Of a DNA stretch of 64,000 bases, positions 53,917 to 64,000 are shown one piece after another (within the stretch, counting starts at the first letter, position 1; every line of letters begins with the position of its first letter). The stretch is from Ilyonectria destructans (Eukaryota; Ascomycota; Sordariomycetes; Hypocreales; Nectriaceae): positions 2,232,001 through 2,296,000 of the forward strand of contig JAHEWK010000007.1 in NCBI GenBank assembly GCA_020740775.1, given 5' to 3'. Below the pieces are notes generated by a model, which searched no databases, was not told where the DNA came from, and was given only the letters and a program-made list of their open reading frames with translations. A program made the translations under genes and the position numbers.

Positions 53917-55082
53917 ATGGCAGAAACTATGAAAGCCTGGCAGTACTCGACCATCAACGGCAACTCGAAGATTGCATGTTGCATTTAGCAGATGGAAATG
54001 ATCATGTGTGCGAGAAGCTCTTGATATTCTTCCTATATAAAAGAGGGTCTTTTGGGTCAGTCTTATAGATGAAGAGACTGATGATGACCTCGGATGACCT
54101 CGGACAGCCGAGAGGCTCCGGATCCTTCGGAGTCTTTGGCTTCAGCTAGCTATAGATAAAATCAAGGAAAAGCTAGGCCTAGGGCTTATCTGATGACGAG
54201 GCCGGTGACGAGGCAAGTGGCGATGGACGCCTGTGATGACAGAGGAAAAGCTTCACTTCCGTCATAACCGCAGAAATCCCATATCTCGATGCATGTGATA
54301 TCCCTGATACACTGATACATGTGATATTGCATCTCACTCAACGACATTCTGAAACCAAATAATGCTTCTCTTTCCAAGGGCCAAATTCTTGTCCAAGTCA
54401 TCCGCGCCTTTATCAATCCAGTCGATTATAAGTTACCCGAGTCGGGAATGCTTGGACGTATGATGATTTCTCGCCCTGCAACTCCGGGACTGGACTTTTG
54501 TGGACGTGTCATCGCCAAGCACCCTTCCAGCAGCGCATTTGAGGAAGGACAACTCGTCTTCGGTGGATTTACATCTGCCAAAGGCCCGGGGACTCTCTCT
54601 CAGAACTATTAAATGGTGATATTGAGGTTGAATTGTTAATTGAAGGAGGGTGAAATCAGATGTATTATTTACGTCTGCTATATACCTAGTATGAAGCTAC
54701 GGATCGGATAATCTATAATCCGAACCCCCTTTAGATTCCAACAAGAACACCGTGATCCCGGAAGCATTCTGTGCTGCCTTGCCTGCTGGTACGCTTGTGC
54801 AAGTTGGTGTTCCAGTCACCATGACGATGTCAAACATCGGTTCAATGATGAAAAGGCAAATGTGGCCGTCCGCATTAGGAGGTGAAACTTTTTATTTTGT
54901 GAACATGAAAAACACCACCGAGCTTTTTAGTCAAATCGGTCACTGGATGAACGAAGGCAAGGCGAATGCTATTATCGACACCACGTACAAGTGGGAAGAA
55001 GTCCCTTTGGCATTTGGCAAATTAAGAGGAGGACATCTTGAGGGAAAGATTGTTATCCACGTTGCAGATACTAGTTCATAAT
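53917..55082 (+). pseudogene. Zinc-type alcohol dehydrogenase (MDR superfamily) remnant
   Basis: Three pieces of one enzyme survive. The N-terminus MAETMKAWQYSTING is at 53917. The GroES-like domain lies at 54,331-54,614: QILVQVIRAFINPVDYKLPE, then ATPGLDFCGRV and EEGQLVFGG. The C-terminal part lies at 54,752-55,081: TLVQVGVPVTM, then FYFVNMKNTTELF and GGHLEGKIVIHV. Between the first and second lies a 350-bp insertion. Between the second and third most of the NAD(P)-binding Rossmann domain is absent and replaced by about 130 bp of AT-rich sequence. The frames of the three pieces do not agree. The gene cannot make a working dehydrogenase. Confidence 0.85.
53978..54325. mobile_element. 348-bp insertion in the dehydrogenase remnant, possible solo LTR
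   Basis: Dehydrogenase homology stops at ...SKIA and resumes at SLNDILKPN. The intervening DNA is flanked by the 7-bp direct repeat ATTGCAT (53971-53977 and 54326-54332). Inside are a CCTATATAAAAGAGG promoter-like box at about 54,034 and no open frame, which would fit a solo LTR. Canonical TG...CA ends cannot be drawn with the same duplication, and no inverted termini are clear, so the class is uncertain. Confidence 0.55.
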
Positions 55083-55554
55083 AGGGCTGTTAATAGCCGA
55101 CTAAGATAGGAACTTGTATTGTTCAAGGGGGGGTTTTGGTTGTCAACTATTTGTCATTCGATCAAATATTTTCAGAGGGAGCGAACTGGTAGGAGTATAT
55201 AACTCATCAGAATCGAGAGTTTTATTTGTTTCTCCCTCACCCTGACTTTATGCATGTTGAAGATTCTAAAATGCAATTGATAACTGGTGTTGCGGCTGAC
55301 GTGACGCGTCTGTTGGCTGTAGGACTACTCAAAACGTGGATATTCCGCACGCGTCTTCTAACTCTTTTGAAACTGCTACTAGAATTGATGCCCCCCTTTG
55401 TGTCATACTCTTTTCCAAGACAGGCGCTCTGGCGAGTTCGTACCCACCACTAAATGCAGCTAACTGCTGTCATTGTGAACAACGGAGCCAAACACTGTCC
55501 TTTGACTAGCTTGTACCCTCTTTTGTAGTCCCAACACCTGTCCTATCCTGGCTA
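55083..55554. other. Gap between dehydrogenase remnant and membrane protein
   Basis: No gene or clear signal seen; GGGGGGG and CT-rich runs only. Confidence 0.4.
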
Positions 55555-56841
55555 CTACCAATGTGGTAAGAAACTCGTCCACCGGACGGTCTTATATACC
55601 GACTGAGGCATCTGTCGCAGTGTTGTTAGGCTCAAGACAATCAAGCCTAGCTTCGCCGCAAAGTATACGACAGTCCCCGCCATGGATAGCCCATTCAGAG
55701 CCCACCGATGCCAGAATGAATCCATCCTAGTTGTGCGTTTTTCCCATACCCAAAAAAGTGTAATCGTGTAATTGAATCCCGGCCAAATCGATATCATGTC
55801 TATAATACCCCAGACGAAGACTTCAAGAAAAACAGAAAGAGAAAACGTTCTCCAAAGGATGTTTTCTACTCTGGTTGGGAGCTCGATATTCCACGCCGAG
55901 ACCTGTATAGCCGCGTGTACAAGGGTGAATAGCCAAATTGTCAATGCCAAGCAGGGGCCGGCGACTAGCACGGAGTCATTCGGGACTCTCCTAAGCGGCT
56001 GTTGTGTGAGGCCGAACGCGTTATTGAAACACTGTCGGCGATTCCAAGCCCTCGTCCTGGTTCCTTCGATGAAATCCAGCGGCGTACATGTGTATGCCAC
56101 ATCGGCTATGCCTGCCTCGGCAAGGATTGTGGAAATTGGAATGTCCAAGTCGATATAAACCGGAAAGTCGCAATCGAGTGGTTTCTCGAGCCAGAAAAAG
56201 TAAGTTGGTGTTGTGCAGCTGAGGAACGATAGTGTGAGAATCTCAAGGCTGGAGGTTTTAAGCCCTTGGAAGTAACGGGCCACGACCTGGCAAACGATGT
56301 AAAGGCTCTGCATGAGAGCCAAACTCTTTCCTAGTTTGTTTGTTTTGCTTCTGTCCAGGATCTCCCTCTTTGTAACCTTTGGTACAGAGATATAATTTTG
56401 CGAGACGAGGTAGCTGATACCTCTAGCCTGGACGGGGAAAGGAGGATAGTGTGGGCAGCGTAGTAGGAACCCACCGCTGTCAGCGAAGAAGCTGTGGGCC
56501 ATCGTCCAGTGCAGGTGGCCCTCAGCTTGCATCTCTTTCATGGACGCCCGAGCCGAGGACCATTGATAAGCTGCCCCTAGCATGACTGTCTCAGGTGAGA
56601 AGAGAGTCCATGCGGCCCATCTCATCTTTCGGAGAATGATGGTTTTGGTGGGCTCTCCTTCTTCGGGTAAGTTGGTGTGGAAGACAGTCCATGTGCAAGT
56701 GAACAGAACAAGTGAACACGACCAGATGACATCTATCGTTCCCCTGCTAGTTGGGGAGGAAACCCATCCCAGCTTCTCGGGACTTGTCACAGTATGATTA
56801 AACATCTGTAGTAAGATTTGAATGTCTGAGTCTCTTTGCAT
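55555..56841 (-). CDS. Multi-pass membrane protein of an uncharacterised fungal family
   Basis: Intronless, 428 residues. Near the N-terminus it reads GWVSSPTSRGTIDVIWSCSLVLFTCTW, then a block with AAYQWSSARASMKEM and HWTMAHSFFADSGGF. These mark a large fungal family of membrane proteins with no assigned function. Further conserved-looking parts are QSLYIVCQVVARYFQGL and the EKPLDCDFPVYI loop. At least six hydrophobic segments are visible, the last three in the final 150 residues. No catalytic motif is seen. It is convergent with the dehydrogenase remnant. Confidence 0.75.
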   Translation of the reverse strand: MQRDSDIQILLQMFNHTVTSPEKLGWVSSPTSRGTIDVIWSCSLVLFTCTWTVFHTNLPEEGEPTKTIILRKMRWAAWTLFSPETVMLGAAYQWSSARASMKEMQAEGHLHWTMAHSFFADSGGFLLRCPHYPPFPVQARGISYLVSQNYISVPKVTKREILDRSKTNKLGKSLALMQSLYIVCQVVARYFQGLKTSSLEILTLSFLSCTTPTYFFWLEKPLDCDFPVYIDLDIPISTILAEAGIADVAYTCTPLDFIEGTRTRAWNRRQCFNNAFGLTQQPLRRVPNDSVLVAGPCLALTIWLFTLVHAAIQVSAWNIELPTRVENILWRTFSLSVFLEVFVWGIIDMISIWPGFNYTITLFWVWEKRTTRMDSFWHRWALNGLSMAGTVVYFAAKLGLIVLSLTTLRQMPQSVYKTVRWTSFLPHW

Positions 56842-57669
56842 AATATTGTTAGGTTCAGAGTGGCGTCCATGATTTAAAGGCTCGTTCTAAATGCTTTCTT
56901 CGGTTGAAGACTGAGAGCTGCCACTATATTTCACACTAAACGTCAAACGCGTTGTAATATCTAAGCATAACCAACCAATATCCAAGCCTTCAACAGATCC
57001 GGTTGGTTAAATCAAGCGACAAGTATGCCGGTCATAACTTGACTCAATCGGCAAGAACGCTTGATAGAGTATCTTCGCCGGCCACACTGAAGCCACTGCA
57101 CCATTCGGGGGCGGGTCTCCGCCACGCTAACTCGGATTGGAAGGAAAGCTTGATAGGGCGCTCCCCCCGAGCGGATGCGCAGGGTACTTCCCGTAGGCCT
57201 CCGCAAACAACTTTTTATAGACTTTTCGTAAGCATTTCGATGGGACTTTTACCGAATTCTCCTAGGCGTTCTTTTAGTAAGCGCCACAGAAAGCTGATAC
57301 CAAGCAACTATTACATACAAACCGGTCGTCATCCATTATCAGTGGAACGGTTGGAGTAAGAAACGTTCATTGTATTTCAAAAGACGTAGGCTTTTAACTT
57401 TCTCTAGCGTCGTAAATCGGATTAGTTTGATAGGAACTAACCTTTATCTCTGTAGCACTTTGATTCTCCCAGTAATCCTCGTCTATACTATTCCGTCATT
57501 AGCCGTGTTCAATGCAGAATCCTCTTTCAGAACGAAGAAGATCTTAGGAGACGCTCATTCCCGATGTTCGCACTTATTTCATCCCCCCTCAACACCTACG
57601 CCCTGCGAAAAATGCCTACCGAAATTAACACCTGCGAGAATTTCAAGGAATACTGGTAACACCGTGGCG
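56842..57669. other. Intergenic region, no gene seen
   Basis: Plain sequence with scattered short frames and no recognisable domain. Confidence 0.4.
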
Positions 57670-58977
57670 TTAGTGACGACGATGAACAAAGGAAAGGGCG
57701 TCGTGACTTGAGCACAGACACGTAGATCGTCCAAAACGGGCCTCAATCACTGTAAGCACCGCATCATCACGGTTCCACATCAAGCACAGCACTGCCCCAA
57801 TAGGCCCTGCCAGCAGACTGAGACAAACAATTTCAAGCATCAGAGCAGCCCAAGCTTTTTTGGTCATGGGAGTTATGCTCGTGTTCGCGTACAGAGTAGT
57901 TGACCAGATCAGGCATGCTGCTGATCCGATGTACTGATCATAGTGAAGGAGTTGGTGCATTGCAGAAGCCATGGATTCCATGGGCATTGTCGGGCGGGGT
58001 GGCGACGGCACGAAGACACTTGATATCGTCCAGCTATCCCGGAGATGCGGAGAAAAGGCGCTAGGATACAGTGAGCAACTTGCGATGAGAATCAAGGGGC
58101 CCAAATGAGAGGTGACACAGGCCACGAAGGCGAAAATATAGACACGGGAGAAGGCTCGCCGTTGGCTGACGCTGGCCTCTCGCGAGCATGAAACCGCTGA
58201 GGAAGATAGAACTCTTTCCTCCTGAACTCCCCGGTGTATTAGGTTCCGTTCAGTGAAAGTATTTTGAAAAAGCAGGGTCCAAATGGGACATCCTTGCCAG
58301 AGGGCGCCAAACCATTGGTGAAGGCTGTTTGAGGAGAAGGGCCATGCCATCAAAATCGCTGGTAGGATGTAGCCGGCCGTAAGAGCCAAAGGCAAGACTC
58401 GTACAGTCGCTAGTTCTGAAACTCGTATTGCTTTGTGAACTGCGGGGCTGATTTCCTGGGAAGTGGGCGATGTGATCAGGTGGACTATACAATAGACGGG
58501 CATGACGAAGCCGTATGCAGCCATCTGCATGGCACAACCCCACACCGAAACACTATAATTCTTAGCACTATATTTTAGGGGATCTCATATCGGACTTTTC
58601 AGGGGGGAGACTTACAAACGAAGCGTATTGCGCTGGTTGCCGTTTCGCAGTGCTTCGAGAATGATTATGGCGAGAACGCCAAGGAATTGACCGCCGAATT
58701 GGATGGCGTACAGCGACAGCTGAGGACGAGAGCCATCGGTGACATTGGCAAACATGACGCTGGCTAGGGTCAGTACTTTGTCCAAGGGCGGTATTCCAAC
58801 GTAGCGGGTGAGAATGGGCGAGTGCGAACCTGGGAGATAGTGCGGCCCCCGGTCACGAAGCCGGATCAAAGCATGAAAGTAGCCGTTTCGGTACAGGAGG
58901 CCATACAGGGAATCTAGGCTAATCGCAACGAGCAAGCCCAGTGCACCTAGTGCGACAACAGGACGACGATTGGCCAT
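57670..58977 (-). CDS. Multi-pass membrane protein, unknown, 414 residues
   Basis: Two exons, 58977-58616 and 58552-57670, with a 63-bp phase-2 intron. The protein begins with a hydrophobic helix (VVALGALGLLVAISLDSLYGLLY). Eight or more further hydrophobic segments follow, including FGGQFLGVLAIIILEALR, AGYILPAILMAWPF, IFAFVACVTSHLGPLILIA and the C-terminal EIVCLSLLAGPIGAVLCLMW. No enzyme motif is recognised. Proteins of this shape occur in fungal metabolite clusters as well as alone; I cannot assign a role. Confidence 0.7.
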
Positions 58978-61012
58978 AGTAGCGGGTGGCTTGTTTATAA
59001 GGGGGATTTTGCACTTGATTGCCCTGTCACAACCGAGTTTTTCGTCCGAAGGTTGGTCACACTTGAGTTACTGCGGTTGTATTCGGTTGCACAGTTACAT
59101 TCGGCTCATGCGCCAACTTGGGTCGTGCAGCGGCTGTGGTCAGTTGGTTGCACTCGCTCGGATATTGCTCGCACTCGCTTGTGTACTCGGATATTGCCTG
59201 CAATCGGTTCTGCCGGCAGAATGCTACGATTGTTTGATTCCACTTAGCTGTATTGTCCGATACAGCGACCGCGATCGGCTTTTATCGTTGGTCATTGCAA
59301 TCCCATGCGGGGCATGCCCACGAGATTGTTTATGTGTTCTAGGGTACGATTAGTCTGTTTTGTGATTCTTTGTACTTGTGTGTACCTTTGTACAATGTGT
59401 ATGTGGGTGTGTAGACCTGCCCACTCAGTGTCAGAGCACGGCACACAGAAAGATACAAGCTTTGCTGTGACATCTGTACGAAAAGTGAAAATAAATATGT
59501 GAACATTGCTCTGTATTCTGGAATGATTCTCAAATCAAATGTCATCCAGTTCCCTTTCTTTTTAGGACAGCTGGGCTGATTACGGTTCAAGCTTTGTCGT
59601 GTAGACTGTAGAGATTTTCTGCCCGGGCGGCCGAGCATACCATCCCGATTACTCTTTGTCGATGTGAACATTGGAGCTGTTCTCAGCTAAATATCCAACA
59701 TCTTGCCCTTCCGAGTTTCTCTCAACGTCACTTGATGTCTCTTACGCTATTACAGTCTGTTCGCTGAACAGCGACGACATACATCATCGAGAGAACAGCA
59801 ATAACAATCATGACAATAGTACCACTCCAGAACTCATCCCGGTCATGGTCCAATGGGCGCAGCGACGATATTGGAAATATGCGATACTAGCGTGATCTTA
59901 GAGGCATGTTTTAACTACAGGTCATTATCGTGGTTCCCCCAACGACAACAGTGAAGGTCGTTGTACCCGGTTGGAGCGGATAAAGGACCAAGGTTGCCCA
60001 GTCAGGAGATTTATTCAGCACGAAGTTCAAAGAGCAATGGGCATGGCCACTGAGAAACGTTGTGATATCCGACGATACGTAAGCTCTCTGGTGGAGCGTT
60101 CCACTTCTGCCAGTTTACAGAACTTGTTAAAGTGCGATCTAGGAGACATAAACTAGCCTCATAGTTTGGAAAAAGAAAGGGCTGAGAGTCTGCCCCCTGT
60201 GTTTTTTATTTATTTCCTTTTTTGCTCTACTCGATATCATCAGATCGATCAAAGCCATACAGTGTCTGCAAACAATAGAGACATACATTTAGTATTACAC
60301 CCAGCCCACTGCATTTACACGACGATATTCCCTGACCGTTCGAAATAGAAACCACCGATCCTTAGAGACTCTGACTTGACGGGTGCAGCCGATATAGCTG
60401 TAGTTCAACAGAGCTTTTGCCATTGGACGATACCAAAAGGGTGGAACGACAGCTAATTTCAGTAGTAAGGTACAATATAACCCCCAGGTCGTTACTCTAG
60501 TTTAATAGGCTTGGCACTATTCCTTTAGCACGGATAAGGACTCCAACCCTCATGCCACTGGACTGATATACGAGGAGTTGAACGGTAAGTTTGATGCGGG
60601 GTTTATGACCGCGTATTGCGCTTCTAGTGACACTAACCTCCTGCGGTAGGGTATCAAAAGGTTGCGTTATCCTTGTGGATACGGACTGGTGATCATCCGT
60701 ATCTAACTCGTCATCCAGATAAACAATTGCTTGGCTCTCTGGAAAAGTCTTGGCAACTCCATTCTTTTCTTCGCAGCTGCTAAATCGGGCTTAAGACTGA
60801 GCGGGGGAATGGCCTTATGATCCTAGTATAGTTACATTTCCTGCTATGCCGCCCTTTTCAACACGTAATATCTCTTTATTCATGTCATTCAACTTATCAG
60901 ACGGTGAATCTAGTAGCGCGGATATCGAGGTAGTTAAATAGCTAACGTTTGAGCCGTTTCTGCTAAACACGTTCGTCACTGCACCAAGGGAAGGATACTC
61001 GCCAGGAATATC
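58978..61012. other. 2-kb gene-free region
   Basis: Upstream of the membrane protein (58,978-59,300) short motifs such as CTCGGATATTGC and TCGGTTG recur several times, which could be factor-binding sites. From 59,300 to 61,012 there is no recognisable gene, only AT-rich sequence with scattered stops. Confidence 0.4.
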
Positions 61013-62677
61013 ATGACAATTCACAGGATTTTAACGGTCGGCTTGCTTCAGGCAGGCCTGGGCGTTGCGCTTCGGTATGCGGACAACCAAGTAAAGGTGG
61101 TCAAGGATAGTGATGCCGCCTCGACTCATTTCAAAAACCTCGATGACATTGAGCTTTACTCTCCTGCTTTCGTTGCCCCAGACTCTGTTCCAGCTCAATT
61201 TGAAAATGGTACGAGTGGGCCAACTAATGGTGCCACTATGGGTAAGTAGATTCCATCTCAATACTCGCTACTATTGCTGACCAGCGCAGACTACTTCCTT
61301 CGCACCCTCGCAGAAAGGAATGATTGGATGACATACCACGACCCTGACTTCAAGTCTGAGGAATGTCGCTCAATCCCATATGTTTTCCTGTCCACCTCCA
61401 CGAAGCCAGAGTCGGCCAATTCTACCGCCCCGAAAAAAGTTCGCGTTTGGATGCAAGGTGGCGTCCACGGAAACGAGCCAGCTGGCGACCAAGCTCTTCT
61501 TGCGTTGCTGGGCAAGCTCGATGCCAACGCTACCTGGGCGACGTCATTGCTCGAGAAGCTTGACATCATGATGCTACCAAGATACAATCCTGATGGAGTG
61601 GCGTACTTCCAGCGGTATCTTGCTACAAATCTGGATCCCAATCGCGACCATACCAAACTTGCGTCGCAACAGACCCGAGATATCAAGGAGCTGGTGATGG
61701 GATTTGCCCCACACGTCGGTATTGACTGTCACGAATACAGTGCCAATCGTGCTTATGGCGAAGATAGCAAATTGGTTATCGCAGCCGATGGCCTCTTCTC
61801 AGCTATGAAAAACTTGAACATCCACAGCGGCATCCGTGATTTAGCAGAGGGCGTTTTTGCTCCACGAATCGAGGCTGCAATGGAAAGCCGTGGCTTGCGC
61901 TGGGCTCCTTACGTCGTCGGAACCCCTGGCGTTGCTCCTGTTGCCTTTACGGAGACTGGTAGCGAGGCACGCATTGGCGATACGTCTGTGGCCCTCAACC
62001 AGGCTGTCATGTTTCTGACAGAGACTCGAGGCATCATGTTGGCGGACCAGCACTTCCAACGACGCGTCGCTACCGGGCTGACAATGGTGGAGACTATTGT
62101 TCAGACGGCAGCTGACCTCGCCGAGGACGTATACGATATTGTTGAAGGCGCTCGTGCTAAGTTTATCTCCAGCGATGATGATATCGTCATTACCGACTAC
62201 GCACGATCTACCAACATCACGTGGAATTTCCTCGACCTAGATTCTAACAAATTGGTTGATCTTCCAATCGAGTTCTTTAACACCACACCCATGGTAGCCA
62301 ACCTCACCCGCACCCGGCCTGAAGCTTACCTTATCCCCCGCGCATGGTCAGGCGTTGTCTCTCGGCTGGAAGCGGCTGGTGTTGAGGTGGAGAGACTCAA
62401 GTCTGATTTTCGTGGCGAGGTCGAAGCGCTGAACATCACAAGCTCGATTTTGGCAGCTACTGGCTATGAGGGTGTGGCGCTGAATACGGTTACAACGGAG
62501 ACCATCCTAAAGACAGTCAGAATGCCGGCAGGAAGCTTCTGGGTTAGCACAAGGCAGAAGAATGCTGCCCATGCCTTTGTCACGCTTGAGCCTGAGGGAG
62601 TTGATTCGTATGCGTCGTTCGCTGTAATCCCCGTTAGTACTGGCGATGAGTATCCGGTGTACCGGGTCATGGATTGA
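61013..62677 (+). CDS. M14-family zinc carboxypeptidase
   Basis: Two exons, 61013-61241 and 61290-62677, joined by a 48-bp phase-1 intron; 538 residues. The zinc site is complete: HxxE in GGVHGNEPAGD (H136, E139) and the third ligand in IDCHEYS (H224). YNPDGVAYFQR and NRDHTKL are typical substrate-site blocks, and the catalytic glutamate is probably E321 in LTETRG. A weakly hydrophobic N-terminus (ILTVGLLQAGLGVALR) may be a signal peptide. After about residue 340 a beta-rich C-terminal region follows. It probably trims C-terminal residues of secreted or vacuolar peptides. A substrate link to any neighbour is not evident. Confidence 0.88.
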
Positions 62678-63191
62678 GCGCCACGGCTTGGCCTGGCTCT
62701 GTCCAACTGTCTCGTTGGGCGACAGTATTAGTCTAGCCATATTCAATAATGAGAGAATTACGACCCGTGCTGAATGGTTTTAGTTGCGTCGAAATACATG
62801 GGCTAAGGCGCTAACGTTCCCGAACGTCCCGGCTATACACAGTCGAAAGTAAATGTGTATACGGCTTCGGTTATATGATTCACGTTTGCTCCAATTACTC
62901 GGGGCGTTAGTTGAATTTTTGTTACTCAGTTGCCTCTATGAACGCGGGGCTAATATCAGGTAGGGAATACTGGAATAGCACGAGAATCCAAACCCCGGGT
63001 TGCCCCAGATGCCGAAATCTCCCTACCGACCTGTGCTTAGGAACGCACAGCCGATAGGCGACCTCCTGGACTCCCCCATGTAGCTGGACTTGTGTGACAT
63101 AAATACGAATATCCACTGAGTCTGACAAGTGTTGTCCAAACTTGATTGACATTCCGTTCTCATCAACCCTACATCAATTCAATTCTATGTC
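62678..63191. other. Gap before the acetate-transporter-like gene
   Basis: No gene seen. The last 40 bases (CATCAACCCTACATCAATTC) look like a fungal leader. Confidence 0.4.
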
Positions 63192-64000
63192 ATGGGCGCT
63201 ATGAATCTTGAACACGATGAGGGGCTTACAGTCACCTCCGAAGAAGTCGCCACACTTCGTAGAGTGCTTTCTCTCTATGAGAGTGATCTAAACAGGAGAA
63301 TCAGGAGCGATTCAATGGAAGTAACGCCACAGAAACCACGATGGGGAAATGCCAGCTCACTGTAAGTAATTTGTCGGACTTCGGAATAGTTCCAGAAACA
63401 CGCACGAGGCGACTTTTCTGGTTACTGACCGACTCTACAGCGGTACATCCGTATTTGCCGTTGCAAACACAATGATTGCTCTTCACCTCATGCAAGTCCG
63501 CGGCATACAACATACAAACGTCCTTTCTGGCATCCTCTGGTTTACCGGGGGCGTTGCGTCTTGGTTGTCTTGCATATTCGAGCTCCTGATGGGCAATACT
63601 TTTGCGTACTGCGTGTTCGGTTCCTTTGGTGGTTACTACTTCGCATATGCCGCAACTCTTACTCCCGCTTTCGCGATAGCCGCTGGATACAGCGATGCGG
63701 CCGAGTATGCAAACTCCATGGGAGTCTTCTTCTGCGTGTGGGCAAGTCTGTTTCTCGTCTTCCTCGTGGTCAGCCTTAGGACAAACCTCATCTTCGTCTG
63801 GATTTTTCTTACAGTGGACGCCACTGCATGGTGTTTGGCAGGATCGAATTTTCAAGCGGCTGCGGGAGATGTAAATGCATCTGTACGGCTAGCCAAGGTG
63901 AGTTCTTTTCCTTTAATCCCGCGCCGCCGGGCCATTGACTCGTATCTAATCCGTACTAGGCTGGTGGAGGCCTCTTGTTCGCTTGCTCCATGGCGGGCTG
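63192..64000 (+). CDS. GPR1/FUN34/YaaH (acetate transporter) family protein, 5' part
   Basis: The gene runs off the window. Exons read so far are 63192-63361, 63441-63897 and 63960-64000 and beyond, with introns of 79 and 62 bp in phase. A second in-frame ATG lies at 63201. After a polar N-terminus of about 60 residues come membrane segments. They include MIALHLMQVRGIQHTNV, LWFTGGVASWLSCIFELLMGN and FGSFGGYYFAYAATLTP, the last being the hallmark FGG...ATL motif of the family. Relatives are plasma-membrane acetate/succinate or ammonium-linked transporters. Confidence 0.85.

Noticed and set aside
1..64000. tRNA, rRNA, CRISPR arrays, bacterial operons
   Set aside because: No TTCGA-type arms in context, no rRNA-like blocks, no spaced direct repeats; introns and gene families are fungal.

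Overview
The window looks like nuclear DNA of a filamentous ascomycete, most likely a sordariomycete and plausibly a hypocrealean such as a Fusarium relative. The genes carry short introns (about 45-80 bp) with GT-AG ends and CTAAC-type branch sites. The families are typical of these fungi: PTH11/SAT4-like membrane protein, Zn(II)2Cys6 factor, Clr5 domain, HET domain, CYP504 P450, fungal BTB and GPR1/FUN34/YaaH. Gene order is loose, and many loci are broken by stops, frameshifts, deletions or insertions. This is the look of an accessory, plastic region rather than core chromosome. The species is inference.

Layout. 1-6.6 kb: 3' part of a CYP504-like P450, a SAT4/PTH11-like 7TM protein and an APH-fold kinase. 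6.6-16.7 kb: a gene-poor tract with two decayed ankyrin genes, possible LTR fragments and small repeats. It surrounds one intact secreted AttH/kievitone-hydratase-like gene (11.0-12.1 kb) and a possible 80-residue gene. 16.7-26.3 kb: a Clr5-domain protein, then an MFS transporter, a 2OG-Fe(II)-dioxygenase-like enzyme, a Zn2Cys6 regulator and a small cupin, which together resemble a small regulated metabolic cluster. 27.9-29.0 kb: a secreted, repeat-built precursor with dibasic Kex2-type sites releasing near-identical amphipathic peptides, the most unusual locus here. 29.4-35.0 kb: a divergent pair, an MFS sugar transporter and a GH78-type alpha-L-rhamnosidase; the latter has one in-frame TAG. 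35.6-40.2 kb: a MATE-like exporter, a hAT-type MITE with an 8-bp target duplication and a decayed siderophore-transporter gene.

40.9-49 kb: two oppositely oriented genes share an unrecognised C-terminal domain of about 270 residues, with a decayed P-loop helicase-like gene and AT-rich repeats between them. 49.5-55.1 kb: a single-exon HET-domain protein, a BTB pseudogene, and an alcohol-dehydrogenase pseudogene split by a 350-bp insertion. 55.5-64 kb: two multi-pass membrane proteins, an M14 zinc carboxypeptidase and the start of a GPR1/FUN34/YaaH acetate-transporter-like gene that runs off the end.

Functionally, several loci fit life with a plant or on plant debris: phenylacetate-type P450, phytoalexin-hydratase-like enzyme, rhamnoside uptake plus rhamnosidase, and a processed secreted peptide. 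That is inference from families. No tRNA, rRNA or CRISPR array was seen. All exon boundaries were read by eye from splice signals and frame continuity.
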